64,000 nt of DNA from Solobacterium sp. (GTDB lineage Bacteria > Bacillota_I > Bacilli_A > Erysipelotrichales > Erysipelotrichaceae), in NCBI GenBank assembly GCA_017512725.1, contig JAFWEW010000032.1, forward strand, positions 212,257 through 276,256, read 5' to 3'. A model generated the notes under the pieces. That model was not told the origin of the DNA. It did not search any database and was given only the letters and a program-made list of their open reading frames with translations. A program made the translations under genes and the position numbers. Positions 17,601-25,887 of this stretch are shown here, one piece after another. The stretch's first letter is position 1. Each line of letters begins with the position of its first letter.

Positions 17601-19419
17601 TATTATCATCATCATTTAATAAAGGGCGAAGAACATTTCCTGCATAGTAGAAACGATTAGAAGCAATATCACCAACTTTAATATCATATGTATCCTGATT
17701 TCTTACTGCAATATATTGTGTTTCTGTCGAACCTTCATAACTATCAAGATCAGGAAGTTTATCAATTTCCGTCCCTTTTACATTATCAGTTTTATAAAAA
17801 TCAAGATAGTGTTTTTCAACTCCCGAATCATCGACTGAAGTTTTTTCGACAACTGTGTAATACCCAGCCGTTCCATCTTCGTACTCTACACGAAGAACAT
17901 CATCAGTAACAAATTGGGCGTCTGTGACCTTTTTATGTCCTTCTTGATAGTTTCCAATATTGCTGACAGTAAGAATAGCAAGATCTTGTTTCTCCGCTAA
18001 AGTGATCTCACCATTATTCAGCTTATCTGAAAGTGTGGTAATAGTTTGAGCAATACCAGCTTTTATAGCTTTGTTATGTTCTTCTATTATTCTTTCGGCA
18101 TTATTATAAATCTCCCAGGCTTCAGCAAGTTCCTGTTCTGCTTCTTCAAGCTGTTTCTTAGCAACAGGATATTCGGCGTCATCCGCGTCAAGAGCCTCTA
18201 ATGCCAGTTGTTTCTCAGCAATTACCCCCTCTGCTTCGGCAATAGCTCCTTGCAGCTCATCTCGCTTATCCTCTAACTCAGATATTTTATCTTCATAAAC
18301 CTGAGCCTTATTATTTTCTATATCATCAATGATGATTGCCACCTCATAGGCAACTCCAGATGCAGCAGTGATTGCTGTCTGCTTCGCAATCTTTCCTGCA
18401 CTATCTGCCACCATATTGGCAAGCTCTTCAATAGAAGCTTTCAGTGCATCATCAGCAGCTTCAGATAAGCTCTTTGCGATTTCTGTATTTAATTCAGCCT
18501 GTTCCTGAGCTGCGATCATTTCATTGTAATAATCTTCAGCAACATTCTTTGCAGCTTCTGTTTTCGCCTTTGCTTCAGACAGAGAAATAACGCCAGCGGC
18601 AAGTTCATTCTGTACTAATTCTTTTGTTTCTGCATATTCTTTTTGAGCAGCATCATAAGCGGCAGTTGCTTCAAGTAACTTAGCATATGCTTCTTCTGCC
18701 TGTTCGTGTGCAACCTTGGCAGCTTCTTCTGCTTTCGTTGCATTCTCATCTGCTTCATTCGCATATTCAAAAGCTTCTACCTGAGTATTCGCATTTAAAG
18801 TATCGTTGTAATTTTGCTGAGCAGCCTCTTCTGCTTCTTCTGCCTGATTAACTGCAACTTCTGACTGAATTACATCAATGCCAATTCCAATAACATCTTT
18901 GGTAATTTCAATTCCGTCTTTCGCAATCTCTACATCGGCTTTAACACCTTCAACAACCGCATTTGCCAAATGATCGTTCGCCTCATCATCTAAACCAATA
19001 GCTCCACTTTCATTCTCAACAATCGGCTCTTTATATTCTTCATCAATTGGCTGAGCAACAACTATCGTTCCGATCTCAGTAGCTCCAGCCTCAATGATTG
19101 CACCTTCAACTTGCAAAACATTGACTGAATCATCGGATTCTTCTGTAAAATTATCAAATCCTTCCGCTAAATAAACTTCCCCTTGCTGTATAACATCCTG
19201 TGGATCAATCCCCTGAACCTGATCAAGATTAACATCAGGTGTCGGAAGTCCCGAATTATCATTCGTTACTACGATATTATTATCCTGCTCATTATTATCC
19301 TGAACAGTCGGTTCTACTTCCGGCTCTTCATCAGCCAATACCAAACTGGTATGACCAAACAAAATACCCAGACTCAATATCAGGGCAAACAGGAATTGAT
19401 TCAAACGATTGTTTTTCAT
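14647..19419 (-). CDS. Giant wall-anchored surface protein with Ala/Glu-rich coiled coils
   Basis: 1590 residues. A signal peptide (MKNNRLNQFLFALILSLGIL, cleavage near ADEE at residue 30) is followed by an acidic spacer. Residues about 190-470 are heptad-rich Ala/Glu/Lys coiled coil (ANEADENATKAEEAAKVAHE), and a second coil covers about 650-940. Between them is a globular stretch rich in Tyr and Asp. From about residue 970 a beta-rich region begins at FYKIWVSGIQVNERNKENVL and repeats short Asn/Asp-rich strands, as in beta-helix surface proteins. After an Ig-like domain (SAGWHTLRAVFNN) comes a Cys-containing module (GYPNGYAWNEAAKACQPGY). The C-terminus is a sorting signal: VPKTAD at 1556, a hydrophobic helix, then KKENYN. 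An adhesin or stalk role is inference. No sortase gene is in the window. Confidence 0.85.
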   Translation of the reverse strand: MKNNRLNQFLFALILSLGILFGHTSLVLADEEPEVEPTVQDNNEQDNNIVVTNDNSGLPTPDVNLDQVQGIDPQDVIQQGEVYLAEGFDNFTEESDDSVNVLQVEGAIIEAGATEIGTIVVAQPIDEEYKEPIVENESGAIGLDDEANDHLANAVVEGVKADVEIAKDGIEITKDVIGIGIDVIQSEVAVNQAEEAEEAAQQNYNDTLNANTQVEAFEYANEADENATKAEEAAKVAHEQAEEAYAKLLEATAAYDAAQKEYAETKELVQNELAAGVISLSEAKAKTEAAKNVAEDYYNEMIAAQEQAELNTEIAKSLSEAADDALKASIEELANMVADSAGKIAKQTAITAASGVAYEVAIIIDDIENNKAQVYEDKISELEDKRDELQGAIAEAEGVIAEKQLALEALDADDAEYPVAKKQLEEAEQELAEAWEIYNNAERIIEEHNKAIKAGIAQTITTLSDKLNNGEITLAEKQDLAILTVSNIGNYQEGHKKVTDAQFVTDDVLRVEYEDGTAGYYTVVEKTSVDDSGVEKHYLDFYKTDNVKGTEIDKLPDLDSYEGSTETQYIAVRNQDTYDIKVGDIASNRFYYAGNVLRPLLNDDDNKGYYFYNIGGKKQYVKVIDTELYHFEKKGLALFDSTSIPSYWRTAEIAETNLNEKLDAFDTASANEQAALERYTEAKNEIQKAINEVTSQKEGLESELKDTNTELNSVKAEYEGGLIDQAITGVLNEDYSGVSNLYLRIAQLELKKAIHTITEEEEIELAALENGVTFITDAIQVIAKIQQGGLEADDVIKFVQELTDVSFATKTKSAISHKIRELLGEYHSKQVEKLNEVIGDSKDEIKEQLKEVKSSVALAAICKVAYLSALEDEVGARIKAGYAKLVYEAAKKADEKAGEALEKYKAFQESFDPGKKLLDVLEKEMTVASLLYAKAWFNDYSASISASSARAAADNAMDFAEHGFYKIWVSGIQVNERNKENVLGDENASVKFDNDTNTLYLDNAEINVKKVIGGIEEELDIVAGVYSEVDNLNIIVNGVNSIIAKKKLIFNEYDTVAGIYAVDKNGENANLKLLGTLPKNAELNIDLTNFKADDFAVGIKGDVTIRDFDSLRIKTSDVTMNADIDASLLNDQYPYSRPQEFFAPASVGINGAVTIDNSNVELLVGKGTLNYGIAAFLEKEIEVKNHSDLFIALDDVSDSSTGISAKSLDVEDSCLTVTSGNAMNESNNTTSSAIDPISITIKDSIVEATSGDASYSFAFFTPGAIDIMFVTSEGVTNSRIRATAGRGSEGNNIAILGNINVIGNGTLIAEAIEGDYGIGLAGFLSATDDSVISLKGSKQAIYYPDEKFEPDVGTRSIFVSDSTSDPEKLVLWKGGDLRSEDIHWITVGTVEKSNYVVIDGGDASWTEGGTSPLSIEIDNTDTSSGAEDPFDHFVDAYVDNTKLTKDVDYTLDHGSVIINLQPSYLKNLSAGWHTLRAVFNNSDDVISRFNIIKNSSGGGNSSSKSSNSNTSSVVTCQMAGYPNGYAWNEAAKACQPGYIDNNGVFHSYSTAARRTVPKTADEGVSPFYLMILMLFGASGLGLLLKKENYN

Positions 19420-19462
19420 AGATTACCTCGCGATTATGCATGTGAAGAAGACATGCGTACGT

Positions 19463-19480
19463 AAAAGTACTTTTATTATA
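19463..19480 (-). promoter_or_regulatory. -10 element and overlapping palindrome before the surface protein gene
   Basis: TATAAT on the minus strand (19475-19480) is immediately followed by the perfect palindrome AAAAGTACTTTT (19463-19474), which would cover the transcription start. A short GCATGT/ACATGC hairpin follows in the leader. GAGGT lies 7 nt before the ATG. Confidence 0.5.
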
Positions 19481-20395
19481 TTGGTATCCTAAGCATCATT
19501 TCCCGTATAAAATGGTCACAAAAAGGACAAATTTCAAATTTCTCGGGTAAAAATGTAACAAAATGATTCTGTTTTCATTTCCTATATTTATCGGTGTTTT
19601 CAACGCTAATAGTAGTGTACGTAATCATACTTTCAACCGCAAAAACTGTATTTTGGGAAAAAATTTTTTGAATAAATTAAATTTATACGAAGAATTCAAT
19701 TATTTTCCATTTACTTTTCACTTCAGATCGTATTTTTTCATTCCATAATCGTTTATTTTTTTGCAAAAGCATGAAAATCACACCTGTGATATTGCGCCTG
19801 GAATACTACTTTGAAGTTCCCGTAACAGCTCATTTTCTTTCCTGAATTCGTTCAAAATTCTGTTCTGTTTTCTATCTCATTTTTCTCCTCTCCGGCAATC
19901 AGAAAATCATCTGAATTGAATTTTAAAATCATACAATCTATTTCTCAAAATCTCCCTGATGAATTTTGAAATTCAAAAAATGAAAATCAAAAATAGTTCT
20001 CTTGCGTCAGATCTTGTTTCATGGAAACAGATACATCTCAAATCGAGTAAACTATCATTTTTTCCTGTTTCACTTCTGCAATCTATGTTCGCAGCTGATA
20101 TGGAATTTTTTCCTTCTGGTTCAGTAAGATCTCTCTAAAAATCTTCCTTTGAAATTCAAAAGCCGCATCGATATATAAAAAAATCTTTCTCTTTTTTCCA
20201 TTAAGTTCCGAAAATGATTTCTGTTTCCAGATTGTTGGAATCTGATGTAATACAATGATCGGAATATATAGAAAAACATGCAAAATACACAGAAAATCAA
20301 TATAAATTCCACTTTTGTGTCTATTTCGTACAGTTATCGGTGACATTAGATTCTTAATATATATGTACTTAGCTATTTTTTTAAGAGGTATCATG
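19481..20395. other. AT-rich divergent intergenic region
   Basis: About 915 bp separates the two divergent surface protein genes. I see no credible coding frame on either strand; the longest (about 100 codons on the minus strand at 20083-20394) has a hydrophobic low-complexity translation without a binding site. An ATCACA-CC-TGTGAT inverted repeat is present at 19777-19790. A possible -35 GTGACA (20340-20345) precedes an AT-rich stretch upstream of the lipase-like gene. Confidence 0.5.
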
Positions 20396-23300
20396 ATGGA
20401 AAATAAACGGATCCTGGAATTTCTGGCAGCCTTACTGGTAAGTATCGGGCTTTTATTCGGCCGGACAAATACGGTTCTTGCGGAGGAAAATGATATACCT
20501 GAAACATCAGAAACTTCTGCTGTTGAAAATGAACCTTCGGATTCGAAATCTTCCCCTGCAGATGAAACTGGAAATGATAATACAAATGATAATTTTTATG
20601 TTGAGAATGCTCCGGAAGTAATTGAACAGCCAACGGATCCGGAAGTAACACAGCCTTCTGCAGAAACACCGGATTCTTTTATCGCGCCGGAATATCCGCA
20701 GACGTTACCTTCTGATACCACTCAGACTTATATAGATACAGATAATAATGTGAATCCTGCTGATCCTGTTACAGAAGTGCTTCCTGCTGCAGAAGGATCA
20801 GAAACAATTCAGCCGGAAACGGATACCCCGAATGCCGCTGATCCGGAAGAATCCTTCCTCAGCGATTCTCCAGCTGATGTGAATGAATCAATTGCTGATA
20901 ATGAAAATTATATCAGCGACTCCCCTGCTGAACCGGATGAATCGGTTGATCATACGGAAAATAATGCTCCGATGCTTCGGATGGCTGCTGCTCCTGCAGA
21001 GTCTTCCACAGAGAATGCATCTGTTTCAGAGCCTGACCGCAGTGACAACTATATTGAAGGCATTGCTTATATGTCGAACCGCCATGAGACCTATGACATG
21101 CCGATCAAGTTTATCTATAGTGACAGTTATTTTTATCATGATTCCACTTCCGATGAGTATGCATATTATCCCGAACTCGCTGCGATGTCCGCTGTTATAG
21201 CGAATTCGACCAACCCCAGTTACCGTGCCGGGGGTTATATTTACGAAGATGGAGAAATCAAGCGGATTGAAGAGATCGAAGATGCCGTAAGACAAGAGAA
21301 CGGATCGAAGAATGTTCAGGATCTGTTAAGAACGATCGGATTTGAGAATATCCAGATCAATGATGCCTATACCAAGATCGGAACTCCGGTCTCTGCCGGT
21401 GTTGTCTGCGGCATGAAAAAGATGATTGATGATAATGGAAAGGAATTTACTCTGATTGCTTTTATTCCAAGATCAGTTGGATATCTTGGAGAATGGGCAA
21501 ATAATCCGGAAGTTGGTGAAGGAGGTCCCGATAACAGTAATGATCATCTGGGATTCAGTGCTGCCACAATCGATTATATGCTTCCATTCCTTGAACAATA
21601 TTTAAAAGAAAATAATGTGACTGGTGATCTGAAAATCTGGTCTACCGGCATGTCGCGTGGTGGTGGATTGTCTAATACTGCGGTTGCGTATCTGGATGAT
21701 ATGCTCGATGAAAATGGCACAACCGAACAGTTATTCGGAATCGAAGGTCTTCGGCTGAATCAGAAAGACATCTATTCCTATACCTTTGGTGCTCCGCATG
21801 CCGCAAGTGCAACTCATGCAGATATCATTGATGAAAACGGAAACCTGGTTCGTAATCCGAAATACAATAACATTCATAATTTTGCGGCAGAATACGACTT
21901 CTTAAACCGTGTACTCTACGGAAACTGGAACTTTGACCGTTATGGAAGAGACACAGAAGTGGCATTGAGTGATGCGGAGGAAAATCTTGCCGAACTTCTT
22001 GAGATGTACGCGGTAATTAATAATAAGGATATTTCGGAATTAAATGATAAAGATTATATCTATTTAACAGAAGATGGTTCGATCTATTATGAGCCTCTGG
22101 AGTTCAGCACGTATTACTGGGGCGATGGTATTTTACCGGAGAAAATGGATCTGACCGAGTTCCTGACTGCTTATATGTATAACTTGACCGATACATTTAC
22201 CAGAGATGAGTTTGCTAACGGCATGCAAAGCGGTTTGCAGATGCTCGCAAAAATCTTTATCGGTACCCCTCCTGAGAAGTATGGCAATCTCACGACGGAT
22301 GTATTCCTTGAGGCCGCTAAAACGAAAGCAATGGAGATTGCTGCAGAAGCAGTGATCGATCTGATGCTGGAAGACACAGATGCGTTACTCGAGCTTCTGA
22401 AATATGCTTTGAATCCGCTTGAGACCCTGCCGGATATTTTCCTCGACGGACTTTACAGTATCGATCTTGCTCCGGACTGGAACTTCACCACCCGTCAGCC
22501 GTTTACGGATGAAACCGAAGAAGAAAGACGCGCTATTTATAAAGATTACTTACAGACAATGATCAAGCAGGCGCTGAAGGTTCTGCCGCAGGATCTGCTC
22601 GGAGTATATGGTTTCTATAAGAGCACCAGCAGCCTCTGGAGCAGTCATGAGCTGGATGTCTATCTGTCATGGCAGCGGATACTTTCCTCCGAACAGGATA
22701 AGGAATACTATCTGGTAAAGCCTACTGCAGCGGAAGCCTGGGGTTATCGTATGATCACCCTTCCGGAATACGAAGACAATTCAATGCTTATCGTATTGTA
22801 TGAAGAACCGGAATCTGAAGAAGGTCTCACCATACTGCGGGCGATTATTTCCGACGATGATATGATGATGTTCCGCAATCAGGATCACTTTATTCATATG
22901 AATGTTGATTCTGCCGGCAGACGTGTACTGTATCTTCGTGCCGATAAAGTATATACCCTAGAGTTCATTCCAAAAGAAACGGTTAATACCCATGACTTAA
23001 GCATTATTGAATTCTCTTATATGGATTCTCCTGTGATCTATGATCCCGCGCATCCGGATTATCAGTTCTTTACCGATGACTATAATGTCGATCTAACTGC
23101 CCTTCCTCTGATTTACCTGGAAGATGGTGACACCGTTCTGTCCGACCGGATGCTGCTGGAAATCGGAAGGATCTCCTTTGACCCGGTCAGCGGACTTCTG
23201 ATGACACGCAGCTTAGATTCCTCAAGAACCCTCTCTGCTGCACCGGTACCTGGTCAATATGGTCACTTTGCGGATTCCTATACCGTATCGAAATACATTC

Positions 23301-23767
23301 AGCTTGGTGCGGTCGCGGATATCGGCGGATCCGTCAGTGACATCATGGAACTCTTATTCTCCAGCAAAGAAGGTCTGAATACCGAAAAAACAGCGACCCT
23401 TACCGCTTCCAGCAGTTCCGGTTACCGGTTCCTTGGCTGGTACCTGAACGGACAGCTGATTTCCACCGATCCGACGCTTTCCAGAACGTATACGTTCTTT
23501 AACCACTCTGAACTGCTGACCGCACGGTTCGAACTGGTTCCTTCTCCCAAACCGGATCCCAAACCTTCCCCTTCCGGAAAAGGGTCTTCCGCAGTCGCAG
23601 ACATTCCGGTCGTAGCCAATGGTACGTTCACTTCTGCGGTACAGCATACCCGTGTGAACCGTGTTCCCAATACCGGTGATGAGAATCCTCTGCACTGGCT
23701 GATCCTGCTGTTTGGCAGTCTGGCACTTGCAGTCGGATCGATCTGCCTGCTCAAGGAAAACGATTAA
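20396..23767 (+). CDS. Wall-anchored lipase-like alpha/beta hydrolase
   Basis: 1123 residues from the ATG at 20396, which has AAGAGG 7 nt upstream and aligns with the signal peptide of the giant neighbour (ENKRILEFLAALLVSIGLLF against NNRLNQFLFALILSLGILF). An acidic Ser/Thr/Pro-rich linker of about 190 residues follows. The hydrolase domain has WSTGMSRGGGLSN, a GxSxG elbow with Ser420, then SYTFGAPHAA and HNFAAEYDFLNRV, the layout of class-3-like lipases. Near the C-terminus is a bacterial repeat (GYRFLGWYLNGQLIS) of the InlB/Flg_new kind. A Pro/Lys linker leads to the sorting signal VPNTGD at 1090, a hydrophobic helix and KEND. Substrate unknown; surface esterase or lipase activity is inference. 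Confidence 0.8.
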   Translation: MENKRILEFLAALLVSIGLLFGRTNTVLAEENDIPETSETSAVENEPSDSKSSPADETGNDNTNDNFYVENAPEVIEQPTDPEVTQPSAETPDSFIAPEYPQTLPSDTTQTYIDTDNNVNPADPVTEVLPAAEGSETIQPETDTPNAADPEESFLSDSPADVNESIADNENYISDSPAEPDESVDHTENNAPMLRMAAAPAESSTENASVSEPDRSDNYIEGIAYMSNRHETYDMPIKFIYSDSYFYHDSTSDEYAYYPELAAMSAVIANSTNPSYRAGGYIYEDGEIKRIEEIEDAVRQENGSKNVQDLLRTIGFENIQINDAYTKIGTPVSAGVVCGMKKMIDDNGKEFTLIAFIPRSVGYLGEWANNPEVGEGGPDNSNDHLGFSAATIDYMLPFLEQYLKENNVTGDLKIWSTGMSRGGGLSNTAVAYLDDMLDENGTTEQLFGIEGLRLNQKDIYSYTFGAPHAASATHADIIDENGNLVRNPKYNNIHNFAAEYDFLNRVLYGNWNFDRYGRDTEVALSDAEENLAELLEMYAVINNKDISELNDKDYIYLTEDGSIYYEPLEFSTYYWGDGILPEKMDLTEFLTAYMYNLTDTFTRDEFANGMQSGLQMLAKIFIGTPPEKYGNLTTDVFLEAAKTKAMEIAAEAVIDLMLEDTDALLELLKYALNPLETLPDIFLDGLYSIDLAPDWNFTTRQPFTDETEEERRAIYKDYLQTMIKQALKVLPQDLLGVYGFYKSTSSLWSSHELDVYLSWQRILSSEQDKEYYLVKPTAAEAWGYRMITLPEYEDNSMLIVLYEEPESEEGLTILRAIISDDDMMMFRNQDHFIHMNVDSAGRRVLYLRADKVYTLEFIPKETVNTHDLSIIEFSYMDSPVIYDPAHPDYQFFTDDYNVDLTALPLIYLEDGDTVLSDRMLLEIGRISFDPVSGLLMTRSLDSSRTLSAAPVPGQYGHFADSYTVSKYIQLGAVADIGGSVSDIMELLFSSKEGLNTEKTATLTASSSSGYRFLGWYLNGQLISTDPTLSRTYTFFNHSELLTARFELVPSPKPDPKPSPSGKGSSAVADIPVVANGTFTSAVQHTRVNRVPNTGDENPLHWLILLFGSLALAVGSICLLKEND

Positions 23768-23775
23768 ATGGATTT

Positions 23776-23796
23776 GCATCCTTCGGGATGCTTTTC
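23776..23796 (+). terminator. Intrinsic terminator after lipase-like gene
   Basis: GCATCC-TTCG-GGATGC followed by TTTTCTTCT. Confidence 0.85.
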
Positions 23797-23807
23797 TTCT
23801 GATCAAA

Positions 23808-23836
23808 TGAAAACAGCGGTCATTTCAGATCGCTGT
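23808..23836 (-). terminator. Terminator overlapping the 3' end of xerD
   Basis: On the minus strand ACAGCG and CGCTGT (23831-23836 and 23813-23818) pair across a 12-nt loop and are followed by TTTTC. The hairpin begins within the last codons of xerD. Confidence 0.55.
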
Positions 23837-24725
23837 CATCTTTTCCGCCCGGGTGGAACCTGGCATAGCTTTCAAACATCTGCCGGTTTGCCACATGGGT
23901 ATAGATCTCGGTTGTTTTGATATCCGAATGCCCGAGCATTTCCTGAATTGCTCGGAGATCCGCCCCTCCCTGCAGCAAATGCGTCGCATAGCTGTGACGC
24001 AGTTTATGCGGGGTGATATGTTCCTTGAAGTCCAGTTCCACGCATTTATCCCGTAACAGGCTTTCAACATATTCCCGTGTTACCTTCCGTCCGAACCGGT
24101 TAATGAAAAAGAGATTCGTGTTTTTGTGCAGATATACCGGACGCACCAGATGGTAATACCGCTCTAATACCGTAATCGAACCATTGGGGATCGGTACGAT
24201 CCGTTCTTTATTCCCCTTACCGAGAATTCTTGCCATGCCGGTCTCAAGATCCACCCGGTTGACGGTAATGGAGGTCGCTTCGGATACCCTCATCCCGCAG
24301 GAGTAGATCAGTTCCAGCAAGGCATGCTGGAACAGCTGTTCCGGATTGGAATCATCAAAACTTCCCATCAGCCGGTTGATCTGTTCCACCGTCGCAAATA
24401 CCGGCAGGCTTTTGACACCCCGGTGCACTTCAATGTTCAGGGAAGGGTCTTTCTCCCCGTACATGTAGTTCAGGTATTGATGAAAGGAACGGATACTGGC
24501 AGACATGCGGGAAAGGCTGGTGCCTTTCTTCGTCATGCTCTGTTCGATGATGAACCCTTCTACCAGTTCCCCGGATACCTTTTTCGTATCTTTGATGCCT
24601 TCCTCTTCCAGAAAGTCCAGATACTGCTTCAGATCACTTTCATAGGACTTTACGGTTCGGGGAGACTTTCCTTCATTGACGGTCAGTTCCGTCAGGTACC
24701 GTTTCAGCGCATCATTCAGCTTCAT
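23820..24725 (-). CDS. xerD: Tyrosine recombinase XerD
   Basis: 301 residues from the ATG at 24725, which has GTGAGG 9 nt upstream; a GTG 15 nt earlier is possible. The N-terminal SAM-like domain includes LTVNEGKSPRTVKSYESDL. The catalytic domain has all expected residues: Arg in CGMRVSEA, Lys in GKGNKER, His-x-x-Arg in HKLRHSYATHLL, His in MLGHSDIKTT and the nucleophile Tyr in EIYTHV. XerC/XerD act at dif to resolve chromosome dimers. Being last in the nusB-recN series and overlapping dinB by 14 nt argues for a housekeeping Xer enzyme and not a phage integrase. Whether it is XerC or XerD cannot be settled from one copy. Confidence 0.9.
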   Translation of the reverse strand: MKLNDALKRYLTELTVNEGKSPRTVKSYESDLKQYLDFLEEEGIKDTKKVSGELVEGFIIEQSMTKKGTSLSRMSASIRSFHQYLNYMYGEKDPSLNIEVHRGVKSLPVFATVEQINRLMGSFDDSNPEQLFQHALLELIYSCGMRVSEATSITVNRVDLETGMARILGKGNKERIVPIPNGSITVLERYYHLVRPVYLHKNTNLFFINRFGRKVTREYVESLLRDKCVELDFKEHITPHKLRHSYATHLLQGGADLRAIQEMLGHSDIKTTEIYTHVANRQMFESYARFHPGGKDDSDLK

Positions 24726-25887
24726 CTTTGAATGCCTCACTTGCCCGCATCAGTTTCAGTCCGCCAAGCTCCTTATTCAGTTCATTGAGAACCGAAATCG
24801 TTTCTTCCCTGCGTGCGATCGACGCATCAAACAGGTTGATCTGACTGGCCAGCATATCTTCCTTCTCAAAATCCGAGACAGAGATACCGATCAGCCGTAC
24901 CGGTTCCTGATCCCAGTTGTCATTAAACAGACTGATTGCCTGTACATAAATATCATCAGCCTTCCACACCGGTTCCTTTACCCGTACACTGCGGTCCGCA
25001 TTGGAGAAGTCATAGTATTTGATCCGGATCGAAACAAGACTCCCGGCCTTCCCTGCTTTCCGAAGCCGTTCCGATAAGGTTCTTGAAAGACTGCGGAACA
25101 TGCCCCGCAGTTCATCATAATCGGTAAGATCTTCCAGAAAGGTTTCCGAGATTCCCATGCTTTTGGCATCCCATTCGGTAACGATCTGACGGTCATCATA
25201 ACCGTTTGCCCTTCGGATCATCTCTTCGGTATTCTTTCCCAGGATCGGCCGCAGTTCTTCCGGGTTCTTCCAGTTGGCAAGATCCCCGATCGTATGGATA
25301 TTCATCTCTTCCATTAACGGCAGAGTCCTTGCGCCGACGCCCCGCATATCCTTGATTGGCAGCGGCCAGAGCTTCTGAGGAACCTCACGTATCCGCAGTA
25401 CCGTAATCCCGTTGGGCTTTTTCATGTCGCTTGCCATCTTGGCAAGGAACAGATTCGGTGCTACTCCAATCGAACAGGAAAGTCCAAGCTCATCCCTGAC
25501 CCGTTTCTGGATCTGCCAGGCAAGATCCAGAGGCCGGTCCAGTTTCAGGATGGCATCGGTCATATCGGCATAACATTCATCGACGCTTGCGATCTCCATT
25601 GTATCGGTATAGCCGGCAATAATATTCATAAAGTCTTCCGACATCTGATGATAGTAATGATAGTGCGGCTGTACGATGATCAGGTCCCGGCAGAGGCGCC
25701 GTGCTTCTTCGATTGGCTGAGCACTGTGTACTCCAAAGGCTCTTGCCTCATAGCTTGCTGTACTGACCACACTTCTTCTTGTCGTACCGCTGACGGCAAT
25801 CGGCTTGCCTTTCAGGGAAGGATCCAGCAGTACCTCACAGGACGCAAAAAAAGCATTGAGATCAATATGAAAATAAACCCGGCTCAT
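24712..25887 (-). CDS. dinB: DNA polymerase IV (Y family)
   Basis: 391 residues. The N-terminus FHIDLNAFFASCE supplies the first metal-binding Asp, and ASVDECYADMT supplies the catalytic Asp-Glu pair. The finger and thumb blocks are present (VVSTASYEARAFGV, IGDLANW, and the helix-hairpin-helix region MRGVGARTLPLMEE). The little-finger domain follows. No clear C-terminal beta-clamp motif stands out. It is an error-prone translesion polymerase. The gene overlaps recN by 4 nt and xerD by 14 nt, placing it with DNA repair genes. Confidence 0.95.
   Translation of the reverse strand: MSRVYFHIDLNAFFASCEVLLDPSLKGKPIAVSGTTRRSVVSTASYEARAFGVHSAQPIEEARRLCRDLIIVQPHYHYYHQMSEDFMNIIAGYTDTMEIASVDECYADMTDAILKLDRPLDLAWQIQKRVRDELGLSCSIGVAPNLFLAKMASDMKKPNGITVLRIREVPQKLWPLPIKDMRGVGARTLPLMEEMNIHTIGDLANWKNPEELRPILGKNTEEMIRRANGYDDRQIVTEWDAKSMGISETFLEDLTDYDELRGMFRSLSRTLSERLRKAGKAGSLVSIRIKYYDFSNADRSVRVKEPVWKADDIYVQAISLFNDNWDQEPVRLIGISVSDFEKEDMLASQINLFDASIARREETISVLNELNKELGGLKLMRASEAFKDEAE

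Noticed and set aside
19777..19790. CRP/FNR-type site
   Set aside because: The repeat is ATCACA-CC-TGTGAT, the half-sites are inverted relative to TGTGA-N6-TCACA and too close.
20083..20394. 103-codon minus-strand frame in the divergent region
   Set aside because: AT-rich low-complexity translation, no binding site, and it overlaps the lipase-like gene's own start signals.
23820..24725. Phage or island integrase next to the surface genes
   Set aside because: It overlaps dinB and ends the nusB-recN series, the place of a housekeeping Xer recombinase; no att-like repeats seen.
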